From Cyrtodaria siliqua (taxonomy: Eukaryota > Mollusca > Bivalvia > Adapedonta > Hiatellidae), in assembly GCA_037043455.1 (NCBI GenBank), contig JAWPHD010001279.1:124001-188000 (forward strand): a stretch of 64,000 nt of DNA. Reading direction: 5' to 3'. How positions within the stretch are numbered: the first letter of the stretch is position 1; each line of letters starts with the position of its first letter. A program made the translations under genes and the position numbers. This document shows, piece after piece, positions 51,540 to 63,685 of this stretch. The notes beneath the pieces were generated by a model. The model was not told where the DNA came from, searched no databases, and saw nothing but the letters and a program-made list of their open reading frames with translations.

Positions 51540-51935
51540 TGTTATCTAGACTTCACAATATTTATTCATTATTCATTCTTTTGAATACAAAGAAAGAAGA
51601 TTGCCTTTGTCTTTCTCTGATAAGTCACAGTCATCATTAGACATGTTAGAGTCATCATGATTTTTGACTGTTCATGTGTTTTTATAGTGTCAATCCGCAT
51701 GCTAGAACACCCCTTTAAAAAGGAACCATCAGTGTCTAATCCGGATTCTGTCTGTGCCCCAAGGGCACTGCATTTTACCATCTTCGGTACATTTAAGTCA
51801 CTCTCGACCAACTTGCCAAGAAGAAACACAATTTCTGTCTCTTTTGGCTTCGTAACGATTACTTGACTCTTGTTTGGACTCTTTCACTGGTTTACCAGGA
51901 ATGGCACCCGTCACGTACCGCAAAATTGACATTTT
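51540..51935 (-). pseudogene. Broken N-terminus of a ZNF862/hAT-transposase-like protein
   Basis: On the minus strand an ATG near 51,932 gives MSILRYVTGAIPGKPVKESK and RYEAKRDRNCVSSWQVGRE, then a stop where the family has Trp. Another frame continues with VPKMVKCSALG and FLKGCSSMRIDTIKTHEQSK. The pattern (basic SW..GR.WL, a W/C-rich zinc finger, then R.DT..KHE.SK) is that of the N-terminal region of hAT-derived proteins such as ZNF862-like ones. At least one stop and one frameshift. Recognition is from memory and moderate. Confidence 0.5.
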
Positions 51936-52459
51936 GTGACAACCGAAAACAAGTTTTTACCGACGCATGCTCTCTTATTAGCTCGTATTAGCATATTTAT
52001 GTTTATTTTATTCTCATTGGATGGAATAATTCATGAACCCTTCGTGTATAATTGTAACTTTCCGTTGCTCCATCGATCGGAACTCTTCGCCAATTTTCGT
52101 ACTCGGTAAATGTGAATTCCCGAGTGACGGAATCCGACGAGGCAGTTCCGATTGGTTGCCCTATACAAAATAAAGAATTTGGCACAATCCGATCAAAAAC
52201 GAGGTGAGACGTGTTGCGACCTCCCATAGAGGGATACAATGAATTGATAGATTCCTCGTTGCATTTATACCAGTGTCACAGTAATTTTCTCAATATCAAT
52301 GAAAAAGACAAAATCGTGTTTCCTGTTCGACATTTATACTTATTTTGATTGACAAATAGCTTTGCGCTTTCATAAATTTTGGTTGTCCAATCGTGAGAAC
52401 ACGTGGTTGTCCTATTTGTAAATTAGTTGTCCCGGACAACCGCTAATTTTGCAGACTGA

Positions 52460-53280
52460 AATACTAACGTGTTAACGACAAATAGTTAACTGGCAGGCAA
52501 TGACAAAGGTTCATCCCATCAGTTGTTTGAGGAAAAAAAACTTTTAAAATTATGACTGGAAAATGAAAGTAGGTATACATATTGACATTTCGCGGGGGGA
52601 AAAACTGTGAGGTGTCAATAGGAGCCAGAAACGACTAACTTCTCATTGGATTTGCTGTAAAAATGTTCTTCATTAAATATCTTGTGCATATAAGTTTCAT
52701 GCAAGGGGTTCCATATATGCCTACGAGATATAGGGAAATCAGGGTAGCCCTAAAGGCTATAAATTTATTTTGGAGGCCTACAGTATGGGAAAATCAATGC
52801 TTGACTGTGTCAGTAACTTAAAAACATGACAAATATAAGTCATTGCAGAAATTATTTTCTTGAACTTTTCGAACATTATTGCAATGAAATGATGATCAAG
52901 TTAACAGTTATTTTCATTTCCCCCACAAACCTGGAGATCTCCAAAATCTGCAGAAACATAATTTTCGCTCCATTGTGTCATTTTCTAAGTTTAACTCTCT
53001 CATTCCAATCCGCCAAACACTTGCAAACTTTCAAAAAGCGTCTGGATGACATTTTATCGAAAACCGTACTCGTACTGTATCAATGTGGTAAAATATAAAA
53101 AAATAAAATAAACAACGTCAAAAATTAACATTTTAAGAACTAAAATAATGAATTAATTAAGCGTTAACTGTGAATTTAATGTCCAAATACGTTAAATTAC
53201 TAATAGTTTACATTTGCAGTTGTAATTGTTTGTGTTGACAAAAATATTTAGAAGAAGCCTTAACTAAAACTCTTTGTTCT
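52460..53280. other. No gene recognised
   Basis: AT-rich sequence with one open frame (52,826-53,098 plus) that has no recognisable motif. No tandem or inverted structure was seen. Confidence 0.4.
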
Positions 53281-53292
53281 GTCGGTTTAACC

Positions 53293-55714
53293 GGGTGCAT
53301 AGAATTACCGGAATCCACCTATTTACCGGAATCTACCGGAATCCACTTGAATTACCGGAATCCACCATAGAGTTACCGGAATCTACTTGTGAATTACCGG
53401 AATCCACTATTTATGATCTAAATTGACGTAAATGTATAGTTAATTAAGTAATATATTAATGAATATGTGTTTTTGTGACTTTAATTATCGAAAAATACCG
53501 GAATACGACTTTTGAATTACCGGAATCCACTATTTTTGATCTAAATTGGCGTAATTTATAGTTAATTAGGTAATATATTAATGAATATGTGTTTTTGTGA
53601 CTTTAATTATTAGTGTTATTAGCGAAAATTACCGGAATACACCAGATAATTTGCCGTAATATAAGATACGCCCTGTTACGTCAGCAAACATATCTTTTAT
53701 TTGAGTGTAACAATAAAAATTATGTTGTTTCCGGTTAGTACCATCGAGGAGGTGTAACTAGGACTTGGTGGTATAAATTAAAAGGAAGGATGGCAAATGA
53801 TATAATACAAATGGCATTGTTAACATAATATGTAATACAAAACATTATAACATGAAACATATTTGATATTTTTAACAAAAAACATGCTTCCTGTCATTTA
53901 CCCAGTGCCCATGGAGCAAAGCCCTGGTTGCCTGTGATTTACACCGGTCACCAGCCTTATACCGAGCGACAGGAAGGATGGCAAATGATAATAATACAAA
54001 TGACATTGTTAACATAATACGTAATACATTATAACATGAAACATATTTGATATTTTTAACAAAAAACAGTTTTAACATGGACTCCCCTCACAACTGCTGT
54101 CTTCAATTGTAGGAAGCTTTGGGACTGGCAGCCTGACAGAAGTAAATATTCTTACCATTACACTGGGAATTGATGTTATTAGTATTAAAATAAATGCATA
54201 AGCTATTGTTTTATTATTGATGTAAATACATCATCATGCGCTCCCTAATATCTTATGTCACTTATCTTTTGAACAAAATTCAAGTCTTGTTAATTGAGAA
54301 CCTGTGTATTAATCTTGCGTTTAGCACGTGACGTTGCGTTTAGCACGTGACGTTGTTATTATTAAAGCACGTGTTATAAGTACGGTCGTATGCATCTGCT
54401 TTATATATTACATCATCATGTCACTTATTTTCCGCTATAAATGTTTTAAGATATGTCACTTATTGCTTCTTTTTTTTTAATGCAGAGGCGTAAATCAATG
54501 TTTAATGTAATTAAATAATATTAGTACCGTAATAAATATTTTTCCGCTATACATATTTTAAGATATATAACAGAACAAAATTCAAATTGAGAACCTGTGT
54601 ATTACATCAATCGCGTTTAGCACGTCACTTAGTTTCCGCAATAAATATTTAGTCTTATAAGAATGAAATAGGTTTTTGACATGTGCACAAAGGCGTGAAC
54701 ATGAAACGATGTATATTGCGTGTATCAATAATATTCTCTAAGCGGTTGTAATATAATCTACTCAAAATTCTCAAAGTTCTCAAAATTATATAAACCAAAC
54801 AACAACAATCAAAGCGTTACTGTAGTCTTTGTATATATAACACATCTTCAATTAATAGCAGAATGTAAAGACATTGTTGATGGAAACAAATAATCAGCTG
54901 CTAAATATAAAATTACTATCAAACTGTTAATTGCTTGTTCACACAAGGAGCTATTAAAAACATCCTGCTCACACTTAAAGGTTTCGGTGTCCTTTGTAAA
55001 GTAATTAAAAAAATGAAATAATTTACTTCATTCTTGATTTCATAATCGACTTTTGCATCTAATATGGTTAGTTTGACACAAAATTAGAAAATATTGAATA
55101 ACATTTCTATGCACCGCATAAAAATAATAAATCTATTTGTTGTTTCTAATTTATTAATTCCTATTATCATTAATTTATATATTAATTATATTGCATTGAT
55201 GGTCGTTCTATCCATGACATCTATCATAATGAATATAAGAAATAGGGATGAATGAACTAGATGTTTATTATCTACCAAGATATAAATGCTTTATCATTAT
55301 AACTCCCTTTTAAGGGCCAAACAATATTGTTCGAAAGAACATCTCAAAATTGTCAATAACCAAGGCCCCTTTTTAACAATACAATAAAATTATACTGTAT
55401 CTATTATTATGACACATGTAAAAGAGTAAAAAAGTAATGCAAACAACATCATCATCCGTAAATGAAATTTTATTAGCAATTTATTTGTTAGCACAATTTA
55501 TAAAATGCGAAAAAAAAACGAAAAATATCATAAAAACAACATATTTCATAAAGTATATATCATTATTAGTACATTATCTTTAGTCTTCTAATACTATACT
55601 AATGGATTCTATCAATATTTTAAAATATATCAATTATAAAAGTGGATTCCGGTAATTCAAGTGGATTCCGGTAGATTCCGGTAAATAGGTGGATTCCGGT
55701 AATTCTATGCACCG
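53293..55714. mobile_element. Non-autonomous Mutator-like element with 9-bp target duplication
   Basis: Terminal inverted repeats of about 78 bp, nearly perfect: gggtgcatagaattaccgga at the left versus the complement of tccggtaattctatgcaccg at the right. They contain four to five iterations of ttaccggaatccac. The 9-bp duplication ggtttaacc lies at 53,284-53,292 and 55,715-55,723. The 2.4-kb AT-rich interior has no transposase; a ~100-bp segment (aggaaggatggcaaatgata onward) is present twice at 53,783 and 53,970. Confidence 0.85.
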
Positions 55715-55829
55715 GGTTTAACCAGTGACTTAAGCCACTGGGTGCGTTCAGGGTTTCGCCATTGGTAACCACGTTGGTTAACTATGGGTTACCAATGGTC
55801 ACCAACGGTAACCAATGAACAAGACCCTT

Positions 55830-56190
55830 GTATTGTAATACTACCATGACCACTGCATACCACATTGATTAAGTAACTAACATGTCCAAGTGCGTCATAT
55901 CAGGGTGTAAGTATACTGGTAATATGTATAAACTATCATGGCTACTCTTTACCACATTTTCTACTATCATGACCACTTTATATCACAAGTATTACTACCA
56001 TTACCTCGGTATATCACATTTAATTAAACCATGACTGAATACCACATGTATTAGTACCATGACCACTGAATACCCCATTAATTACAACCATGACCACTGA
56101 ATACCCCATGCATTACTACCATGTTATGAGCTATGCATACTACATTTATTACTACCATGGCCACTGATACCATATGTATTAATAATATAC
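55830..56190 (+). repeat. Degenerate 33-36-bp tandem repeat
   Basis: Units built on taccatgaccactgaatacc acatttatta, about ten copies with high divergence; the same unit returns at 56,650 and 57,000-57,235. The intervening piece (56,194-56,640) holds a short open frame MKISEHLLKWQKQFAQLSED that I cannot assign. Confidence 0.65.
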
Positions 56191-56377
56191 TTCATGTCAA
56201 ACACGTACAATTTTCATAGACTGTTATTTTCCCATGTTTGCAATATCATATCGCTTGTAATGTCTCCATGGAATGAGCCACAGAATGATAGGCATCCAAC
56301 GTATAATTACTGTCTTATGATTGTGAAGCCAAAGCAAGTGTATATGTATTGGGAACAGTGTATGTATATATGCGCAA

Positions 56378-56692
56378 ATGAAAATCAGTGAACATTTACT
56401 AAAATGGCAGAAACAGTTTGCACAACTTTCTGAAGATGATTTGAAAAGTTTACTCATGAGTTCACAGCTGAATAGTGATTTTGAACAGAGAGAAGTAACA
56501 ATGTTTTCTCATGTTGTTTTTTATTTCAAAGGAATATTTAGCAGAACCAAATATCTTTTTCAAACATATTTTTTTCAGTATAATGAAATAAATAGCCTTA
56601 GAAGGTTAACAAATATTCACTGTCACCCTCACAGGATTGCAATATTTACATACTACCATGACCAATGTATATCACATTTGATCAGGAAGTAA
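56378..56692 (+). other. Unassigned open frame between repeat blocks
   Basis: A 104-codon frame beginning MKISEHLLKWQKQFAQLSED, then DLKSLLMSSQLNSDFEQREV; its last part reads through the degenerate repeat. The first 35 residues look amphipathic and could be an exon, since DFEQREGTAACA-type context offers no clear donor. No family recognised; likely not a gene. Confidence 0.2.
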
Positions 56693-56999
56693 GTATACTT
56701 ACTGATTTGATTTAGGCCATTATTTTTTATTATTTGTTTTACGAATCATCAAGACAGAGAATTGCTGTAGCAGGAAGGGGGAAACATATTTTAAAAAATC
56801 GGCGAAGCATAGTTTATTTTATTTGAAAGGAAGAGAATAAAATATTCTAGTAAAATCTTGGAGGAGGTGAAAAAACAATAAACTATCAAATTCACTATGG
56901 AAAAATAAAATACCTGATTTTGTTTTGTCGTGAGTTATCAAAAAAAAAAGAGGCTTTATTACAACCACAGACCTAATAACAAATCTATTTATTAATATG

Positions 57000-57235
57000 T
57001 CTGTGTTACAACCATGACTTATGTATACCACATTAATTATAACCATGGATTTATATGAATATCACATTCATTACTACCATGACCACTTTATAACACTTTA
57101 TACAACACATTTACTACCACCATTGCCAGTATATACCACATTTATCACATTTATAACTACCATGACTAATGTATGCCACATTTATTACTACCATGATCTA
57201 TGTTTATCACATTTATTACAACCATGAATACTATC
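57000..57235 (+). repeat. Degenerate 33-36-bp tandem repeat, second block
   Basis: accatgacttatgtatacca, actaccatgaccactttata and similar units, as in 55,830-56,190. Confidence 0.6.
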
Positions 57236-57409
57236 ACTGTCTTCTAAACTCATTTCAACTGGAGATTTGGATAAACTTCTGAGCAGAAGCTGTGGATGTA
57301 GCCAGATTGTGGTTAAACATTTCCATGTTGAATCCAGTGGCTGATGGAGTAGATCTACATTTATCATATAGACTGAAGTGAGAGTCAGATTATTGTTTTC
57401 CCTCTAATT

Positions 57410-57615
57410 GGACTCACAGCCAGATTATTTTCTTTCCAAGAATGTGAGAGAATGCTGGATTTTTTCCCCACAAGTTGGGGGACTGTTTTCTTTTCCCCCT
57501 CAAGTCAGAGCGAGGATTTTTTTTCCAGCAATTCAGGGGCCAAAATATTTTTTCAGGAAAAATCCCAGCCTCCCAACACCCCCCACCCCACTCCCCACCC
57601 AACCCCCGAAAAATC
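57410..57615. other. C/T-rich segment, no feature assigned
   Basis: Repeated tttttcccc and ccccac runs (caacaccccccaccccactc). It could be part of a decayed element upstream of the retrotransposon fragment; nothing else is visible. Confidence 0.3.
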
Positions 57616-57621
57616 AAAATG

Positions 57622-58190
57622 GTCGGTACCTAAGGCAACTAAGACCCTTGGTTTTCTAAACTTGGCACTAGCTCCACTAGAAACAAAAGTAGTTGCCTAT
57701 AATACATGTAACCCATATGGAACCCCTGTCAACAAAATCATATATATGAGATTGAAAAAGTTCAACGTACTGCTGCTAGATGGTCGTTTAGACGCTGGCA
57801 CAATACAAGTCATGTTCGACAAATGAACTAGGATGGTCAACTTTAGAAACCCGTCGTACACTAGATAGTTTGGCCCTTTTCTATAAAATACACACTGGTC
57901 AAGTCTCCATTAGTAAGCAGAACTATATTTCCCCTGTTATCACATTACGTCAAACAATCCAGTATACCAGGACCCATGTCAACACAGATACATTCAAACC
58001 TTTGGTTCAGTATTTAGTTATATGTGGCATAGTCAGAAGGGGGTTATTTTACTTTGTATTATACTATATTTTTTAACTTTTAACCATGCCACCACATGTC
58101 ATGCTAGTCTTATACAGACTGTACAGACTGTTCAGAAAGAAAGAAAAAGAAAACAGCCTTTCTCCCGATGAGTTTACGCGGTAACAGGCC
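57622..58190 (+). pseudogene. Decayed CR1-like retrotransposon 3' part
   Basis: Split across frames: TKTLGFLNLALAPLETKVVA, NPYGTPVNKI, VQRTAARW, then LDSLALFYKIHTGQVSISKQ and YTRTHVNTDTFK. AYK.LVRP-W.P-VQR-AARW and L..R...RLALFYKI are the post-RT signature of CR1/L2-type elements. The LVRP-LEYA segment is deleted, and stops or shifts occur. Confidence 0.75.
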
Positions 58191-58225
58191 CTAGATCGTA
58201 CATATTCAGATAATTGCACGAGACA

Positions 58226-59691
58226 TGGTGTCACGAAATACCCAAATCTACTCATTTCCCCAAAATCAGGGAGTAACTATAATACTTACTCCCTGCCCAA
58301 ATCCACCCAAATATACACCAAATCTACCCGTAAACATCCCAAATCCAAACCAAATCTATATTATATGTCTATCTATCTATCTTCCTTTAATGCCAAACCC
58401 CTGCTGGGGACCTAGGCATGCGTCGTCATACCGACAAAGACTGTAAGTATTTTAAAAATATATTTAAAAGAAATTTAAAAGAAACATTGAAGTTTTTGGA
58501 TGTTAGGTTTAAAAATAAAAACATACATTGGATTTATGGTGAGATATGTTCAATTCTGCTGACTGCAGAATTGAACTGTTCTATATTGGGTAATGTAGGG
58601 ATGTCAGGAGCTAATGAATTCCAGTGAAAGACTGTTCTGGGGAAAAAGGAGAATTTGTAGTAGTCAGTGGTTGCGTCAATTAATTTGAAAGCAAGCGAGT
58701 GTGAATGTCGGGATCGTCTGTTCGTTAGCGTCATGTAGTCTTCTAGAGGGATAGCTACCAGGTCATTTGTGATCTTGTAACATAGGGAGAGTCGACTGTC
58801 GATACGTCTTTGGTCTAGTCTTCTCGAGACACTGGAGGGACTGGAGCATCTCAGTGACACTACTGGTCCGTCTGTAGTCTTGTTTTGTCCAGCGTGCTGC
58901 CCGGCGCTGTACGGCCTCGATCTGGTTTATGGCAGTCTCAGTATGAGGTGACCAGACACTTGAGCAGTACTCCAGTGGTTGAGGGCGGACAAGAGTTTTA
59001 TAGGCCATGGACTTTAGATCTTCAGAATGTACCTTGATGTTTCTCCTTAAAAACCCTAATGTCTGATTTGCTTTTTTGGTGATGTTGTTGATGTGTGTGT
59101 TCCATTGTAAGTCCTCTGCAATAATGAGGCCTAAGTATTTTGCAGAGGAGGTAAGCTCAAGTTTAGTGTTGTGTAAGTAATAGGTTGTGTCGATGTGTTT
59201 CTTTAACCTTGTGATGTGTATAACTTGACATTTTGACGGGTTAAACTCCATGTCCCACTGTTTTTTCCAACGTTCAAGAGTGCATAAGTCTGTCTGTAGT
59301 GTTTGTGATTGTTTTTCTTGAGTGATTGCAAGGTATATGGCAGTGTCATCTGCAAATAACCGGACCCGAGAGTTTACCTGGGAGGGAATGGGGATGGTGG
59401 TACAGTAATTTTATTGTACCATATATCACAAGTAAATTAATCATTTGGGAAAAATGAAGATATATTTGTTAATTTATTACGAATTAACGATTTTTTTGTT
59501 ATTTTTACAACATACATAACAAAATAAAAATGAACAACTTGCTCAAATGATTTTTTTTTTGTGATGTTTATTACCACAACATCGTTGTAACACCGTATTT
59601 AAGGTAGATTTGGGCAGGGAGTAAAACTTACTCCCTGATTTGGGAGATTTAGGGGGATATTTGGGTGGAATTGGTGGAAATATGTGTAACC
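58226..59691. mobile_element. TIR element with 9-10-bp target duplication, carrying an L2-like insertion
   Basis: Direct repeat gcacgagaca at 58,216-58,225 and 59,692-59,701. The ends are complementary: cccaaatc...tcagggagtaa...ttactccctgcccaaatc on the left matches the inverse on the right (gatttgggcagggagtaaaa, cttactccctgatttggg). Each end includes a gggagtaa/ttactccc hairpin and iterated cccaaatc motifs. Most of the interior is the L2-like element, so the host element itself is a few hundred bases. Confidence 0.7.
58370..59400 (-). pseudogene. L2/CR1-like non-LTR retrotransposon, 5'-truncated
   Basis: Reading leftwards: RVRLFADDTAIYLAI (59,370), MEFNPSKCQVIHITR, SAKYLGLIIAEDLQWNTHIN, YKTLVRPQPLEYCSSVWSPH, AVQRRAARW, then in another frame RRIDSRLSLCYKITNDLVAI and FFPRTVFHWNSLAPDI. 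These are the RT C-half and tail of L2/CR1 elements. A frame break lies near 58,850. The 3' end is a gtccccagcaggggtttggc hairpin followed by taaaggaagatagatagata, the usual tail. Confidence 0.88.
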
Positions 59692-59719
59692 GCACGAGAC
59701 ACATCTATAACGTTTAGGC

Positions 59720-62700
59720 GAATTAGGGACAACCCGGACCATGGGACGACCCGGACCAGACAACCCGGACCACATTTAGGACGACCCGGACCACGTTTTA
59801 GGACGACCCGGACCACATTTTAAAACAAATAATTAATGAATATAAATGAGTATAAACATGTATGTGAGTTATTTAGAATGAATATTAAATGATATTTTGA
59901 GAAAATAAACGTAAATTGAGTCAACAATAGCTATAAGACAATAATTAATGTATGTTTTGCATTACCTCAAGTTTATAAATAATATCCATTTTCCCGATTT
60001 GAAAATAATAATAAAACATAATCTTAGTCCAGCTCCCTTAAAAGTAGATAGTGTTATGATATAAAAGGTATCAGTTTTCACTCAGGTACACAGATAATTA
60101 CCCACACAAATTAAAGTATGCCTCTGAAAAGGGTTCACTCAAGAATAATTGGCAATCAGAATGCAATCGCAATTGCTTTAACACTGATTGAATAATTGAT
60201 GACCTTTACTAATTTATTAGTAGTATCAGTTTGCACGCAGATACACAGATAATTACCATACACAAATTAAAGTATGCCGCTGAAAAGGGTTCACTCAAGA
60301 ATAATTGGCAATCAGAATGCAATCGCAATTGCTTTAACACTGATTAAATTGAATAATTGGTGACTTTTAATAATTTATTATTAATATTTTTATTATTTTA
60401 TTTATATCAGTTTGGTTTAACCCAAGCCTAACATTTCTATAAAATTGATAGTATTTTTTTGAAAACCTCACAACCTTCTCACCCTAAACACTGGGAAGTT
60501 ATCCACTGCTACCATGCCTTCTATTGGTATTCCGTGTATACATTGTCACAAGGGTGTGTTTAAAAACCACCGCGCCGTAGACTGAGACATTTGTGGACGC
60601 TGGCAACATCTTTTATGTGGCAACACAGGTATTTATACATTTCTAAAATATGAAATAAATTTTCTTCCAAGTGTGATGGAAAAACAAAGACATTTTGTAC
60701 TGAATAATCAACTGAATGGTTTCATAATGACAATGTTTCAATATGTTTTAAGGAGGAGATGGTTATAAGATTCATAGTAAATAACTATATCAAAAACTAG
60801 TATTAAATGTATAAAATGCCAATTTATCAGGCTGTGTTATATTTATCCGTTTAATATCATTCAGTTTTTCATGTTTATTGTATTGTTATAATAGTGCTAT
60901 GTTTTAATATTTGTTCAGGTATCAGTGTTGCCCAATACAGAGCCGCTGCACAGAACGATACAGAGCTGGTGTTCACCTGTACCCCATGCAATGATGCACG
61001 TGCACCAGAAGAAACCTCCATGGACACATCCGACCATTCCGCCAACGTGACCTTCAACTACAGCGACATACCTGACGTGTCTTCTCAATTAATCTTAAGA
61101 TTGCCGGCGACTGACGAGCCGTTTGAGAGCACAAGACTGTCTGCTGCAGCCAGCATTACTGTTGAAGAAGCACCATCGAGGTACAGTACACATTATATCA
61201 TTTTCATTGGATTAAATATTATTTTTTCAGCTGTATTAGGTAAATTGTAAACAAATTATAAATCTTTGAATAAATTACACACGTTCCACGAATTGTCCAA
61301 TTTTTTCATTTTTACTAGGTATAAATATTTAATATTATCTCTAATAGTTATTTGTTACTATTTCAGGTATGACGATACAGAGATGGAGGTCGATGACATC
61401 GACAACACCGAGTTTGATATTACTCGACCGGACAGACTCATTCCCGACGATGAACTTGAAAAGTAAGTAACACTTTTTTGCTTCAAATATAATAAATATA
61501 TAATATATTTTTTTAATGAAATTTGAAATTCTGATATTTTTATTGATAAATATTGAATGACGTCTTTATACTAGATGTTCCTTATTTTATTTCAGTACCA
61601 TAGCTGACGACACAGTTAGCGAGGTACCAGATGATACACCTGTCTCCTACCAGATCGTCAAGGGCGGATCCGAGCAAGGATTCGCGAAGTTGGTATCGTC
61701 AGACGGGTATGCGTTTGTGAAAAAGCGCACGCTGGCTTATATATTTCAGCTGTTTACTTTAAATTTTACTATCGATTCTATCGATTTTGCATTTTAACAT
61801 TGATCTTTATCTTACATAATATAAGAATGAGATGGATGTACCACTACAAATATTATAACGTTTATTTAAATTTAAATTTAATTATATTATATTTTTCATT
61901 GTTATATATTATTTATTTGTCCATTTCAGACTGCCTACACCGACAGGGATGAGGTTTACCGTCTGCTGCGGAAGGTGTTTGCACTGCCGCTTCTTCCAGC
62001 AGATGACATCCGACCGGCTTTTAGAAAGTTAGTGGAGAAGAATCTTACGCACGACGAGCGATTAGATACACTCTTCGAGTATGTCCGGACCACCTGGATA
62101 GAGGGTGCCATCTGGCCTGTAGAGTCCTGGTCGGTTTTCGGACGTTCCATTAGAACTAACAATGATGTCGAGGGCTGGCATGCCCGTCTCAACCGCCGTG
62201 CTAGGAAAGGCAACCTGGCTTTCTACCTTCTCCTGGACCTACTGTACAAGGAGGCCAAGGACATACCAGTCCAATGTAAATTAGTCAGGGAGAAGAAACT
62301 GAAGAGGCACCAATCAAGACAGACTCGGCAGACCCAGGGGCGACTCATGAAGCTCTGGGGGGAGTATGCGGCCAACCAGAGATCGACAAGCAGCCTCCTA
62401 GACGCGTGTGCCAAACTTTATGGTCCAGTCTAAAATGTACTGTTATGACAGAACTGTCTAAAAATTCCATTCAGTTCGCACTCTTGTAATTTCGTTTCGA
62501 CAAGGGTGCAAAATTAAATGTGTTTCTGTTTAGATTAACTAATTTAGTGAAAACCATTTGTACTCTTGTACTTCGATTTTGACAAGAGTGCATACATGGT
62601 TTTTAATTAATATGAATAAATGTTTTAAAAATAAAATTAAAATTATATAATTATATTAAAATAAAACTTTATCGGACCTTTAAATTTCTTGTAAATATTT

Positions 62701-63487
62701 ATAAATATATTGATATTTTGCATGTGTACATTATGTATATATATATAATTTGTGTTATTATGTTATTAAATTATGTTGAATATATGTGGTGTTTTTGTTA
62801 TTCTTATATCTTTAATAAATTGCGTGAATGCAATTAGCAATTAGCAATTAGAATGAGTGATATTTAAGGAATTTCACAGTTATTTTCACAGGAATTTCTA
62901 TGGAATTTAGACAGAATTTCATGAGTAAATATACAGAAACAGGCCAGTATTCAGTGCAACACCAAACGGAATATAAAGTTAAATACATGTATTATGTACA
63001 GTATATTATAGAGAATTTATTAAAAATAAAGGATTTACACTATTCTTCTTGAAAGGGTCTTGTAAGTTAATGTAAGTTTGTTGCATTTTTAAACAATGGC
63101 AGTTTAAGATGTTTTTTAAGACATAACTCACATGGCTGTTTCAAATGCCTCTTAATATTAGATATTTAAGTAAACATGACTAGCATGCCTAGATAATTAT
63201 TCCATGATGAGTTTAATACTATTGATATTAACATGCGAATACATGCGAATACAGCAGATTTCTTGTTAAAATTGAGACACAAACACAGATCGATCTGACA
63301 ACTCATTCCAAATGAACGTAGTTTATGAGTATAAATGTATGACTATTAGTATCTCAAACCAAAAAAAACTTATTTATTAGACAACTATTATGTTATAAAA
63401 GTTGTTTTAAAACGTGGTCCGGGTCGTCCTAAATGTGGTCCGGGTTGTCTGGTCCGGGTCGTCCCATGGTCCGGGTTGTCCCTATAC
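59720..63487 (+). mobile_element. Mutator-like element (MULE), 3.77 kb, 9-bp target duplication
   Basis: Target duplication cgtttaggc at 59,711-59,719 and 63,488-63,496. Left end gaattagggacaacccggac, right end the complement gtccgggttgtccctatac. The inverted repeats (about 85-110 bp) are made of iterated acccggacca units, with one extra unit at the left. Inside are two 150-bp direct repeats (60,060-60,210 and 60,225-60,370), a spliced decayed transposase gene (60,514-62,433) and AT-rich non-coding sequence to the right. Confidence 0.9.
60514..62433 (+). pseudogene. MULE transposase gene, internally deleted, stop in first exon
   Basis: Exons by splice signals: 60,514-60,628, 60,919-61,180, 61,367-61,462, 61,596 to about 61,740, and 61,930-62,433; the first three junctions keep frame. 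Exon 1 encodes MPSIGIPCIHCHKGVFKNHR and a PHD-like CxxC...CG.WQHLLCGN finger, in which TGA at 60,583-60,585 replaces the expected first Cys of DIC. Exons 2-3 are acidic linker; exon 4 starts a FLYWCH finger (VKGGSEQGFAKLVSSDGYAF) that breaks off after VKKR. The last exon carries the MULE C-terminus: WSVFGRSIRTNNDVEGWHAR then LNRRARKGN, ending KLYGPV. The DDE core between FLYWCH and C-terminus is deleted, so no active enzyme is made. Confidence 0.85.
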
Positions 63488-63496
63488 CGTTTAGGC

Positions 63497-63685
63497 TACC
63501 TCCCGAAAATATGGATTAACACATTTTCAGGCGATTCGAATTACGACATGTCGGAAGTAAATATGTTTTACCTGACCTGAATTTTAGCAGGTTTTACCTG
63601 TTTTCCGGGCGTATCTCTAAAAATGACATTTAAACTACACAAAATGACAATCAGCATATGCAGATAACATCAAACGGTATCATTG
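63497..63685. other. Spacer between MULE and right-end open frame
   Basis: gaagtaaatatgttttacct, then a duplicated ttttacctg motif. Too short to judge a promoter. Confidence 0.3.

Larger units (their letters stand above)
49130..52460 (-). mobile_element. Decayed hAT-type element, interrupted by a non-LTR retrotransposon
   Basis: The right end reads, on the minus strand, cagtctgcaaaattagcggt then tgtccgggacaac, like hAT ends. The left end has cagccctggatcaaatg and gggcaacc/ggttgccc motifs, related to the ggacaacc motifs at the right. A broken transposase-like N-terminus lies at 51,540-51,935. The non-LTR element (49,310-51,525) sits within. Confidence 0.45.

Noticed and set aside
52003..52239. 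First exon of WDR59 in the minus-strand frame
   Set aside because: The peptide shows no match to the WDR59 N-terminus and lies inside the decayed hAT-like element.
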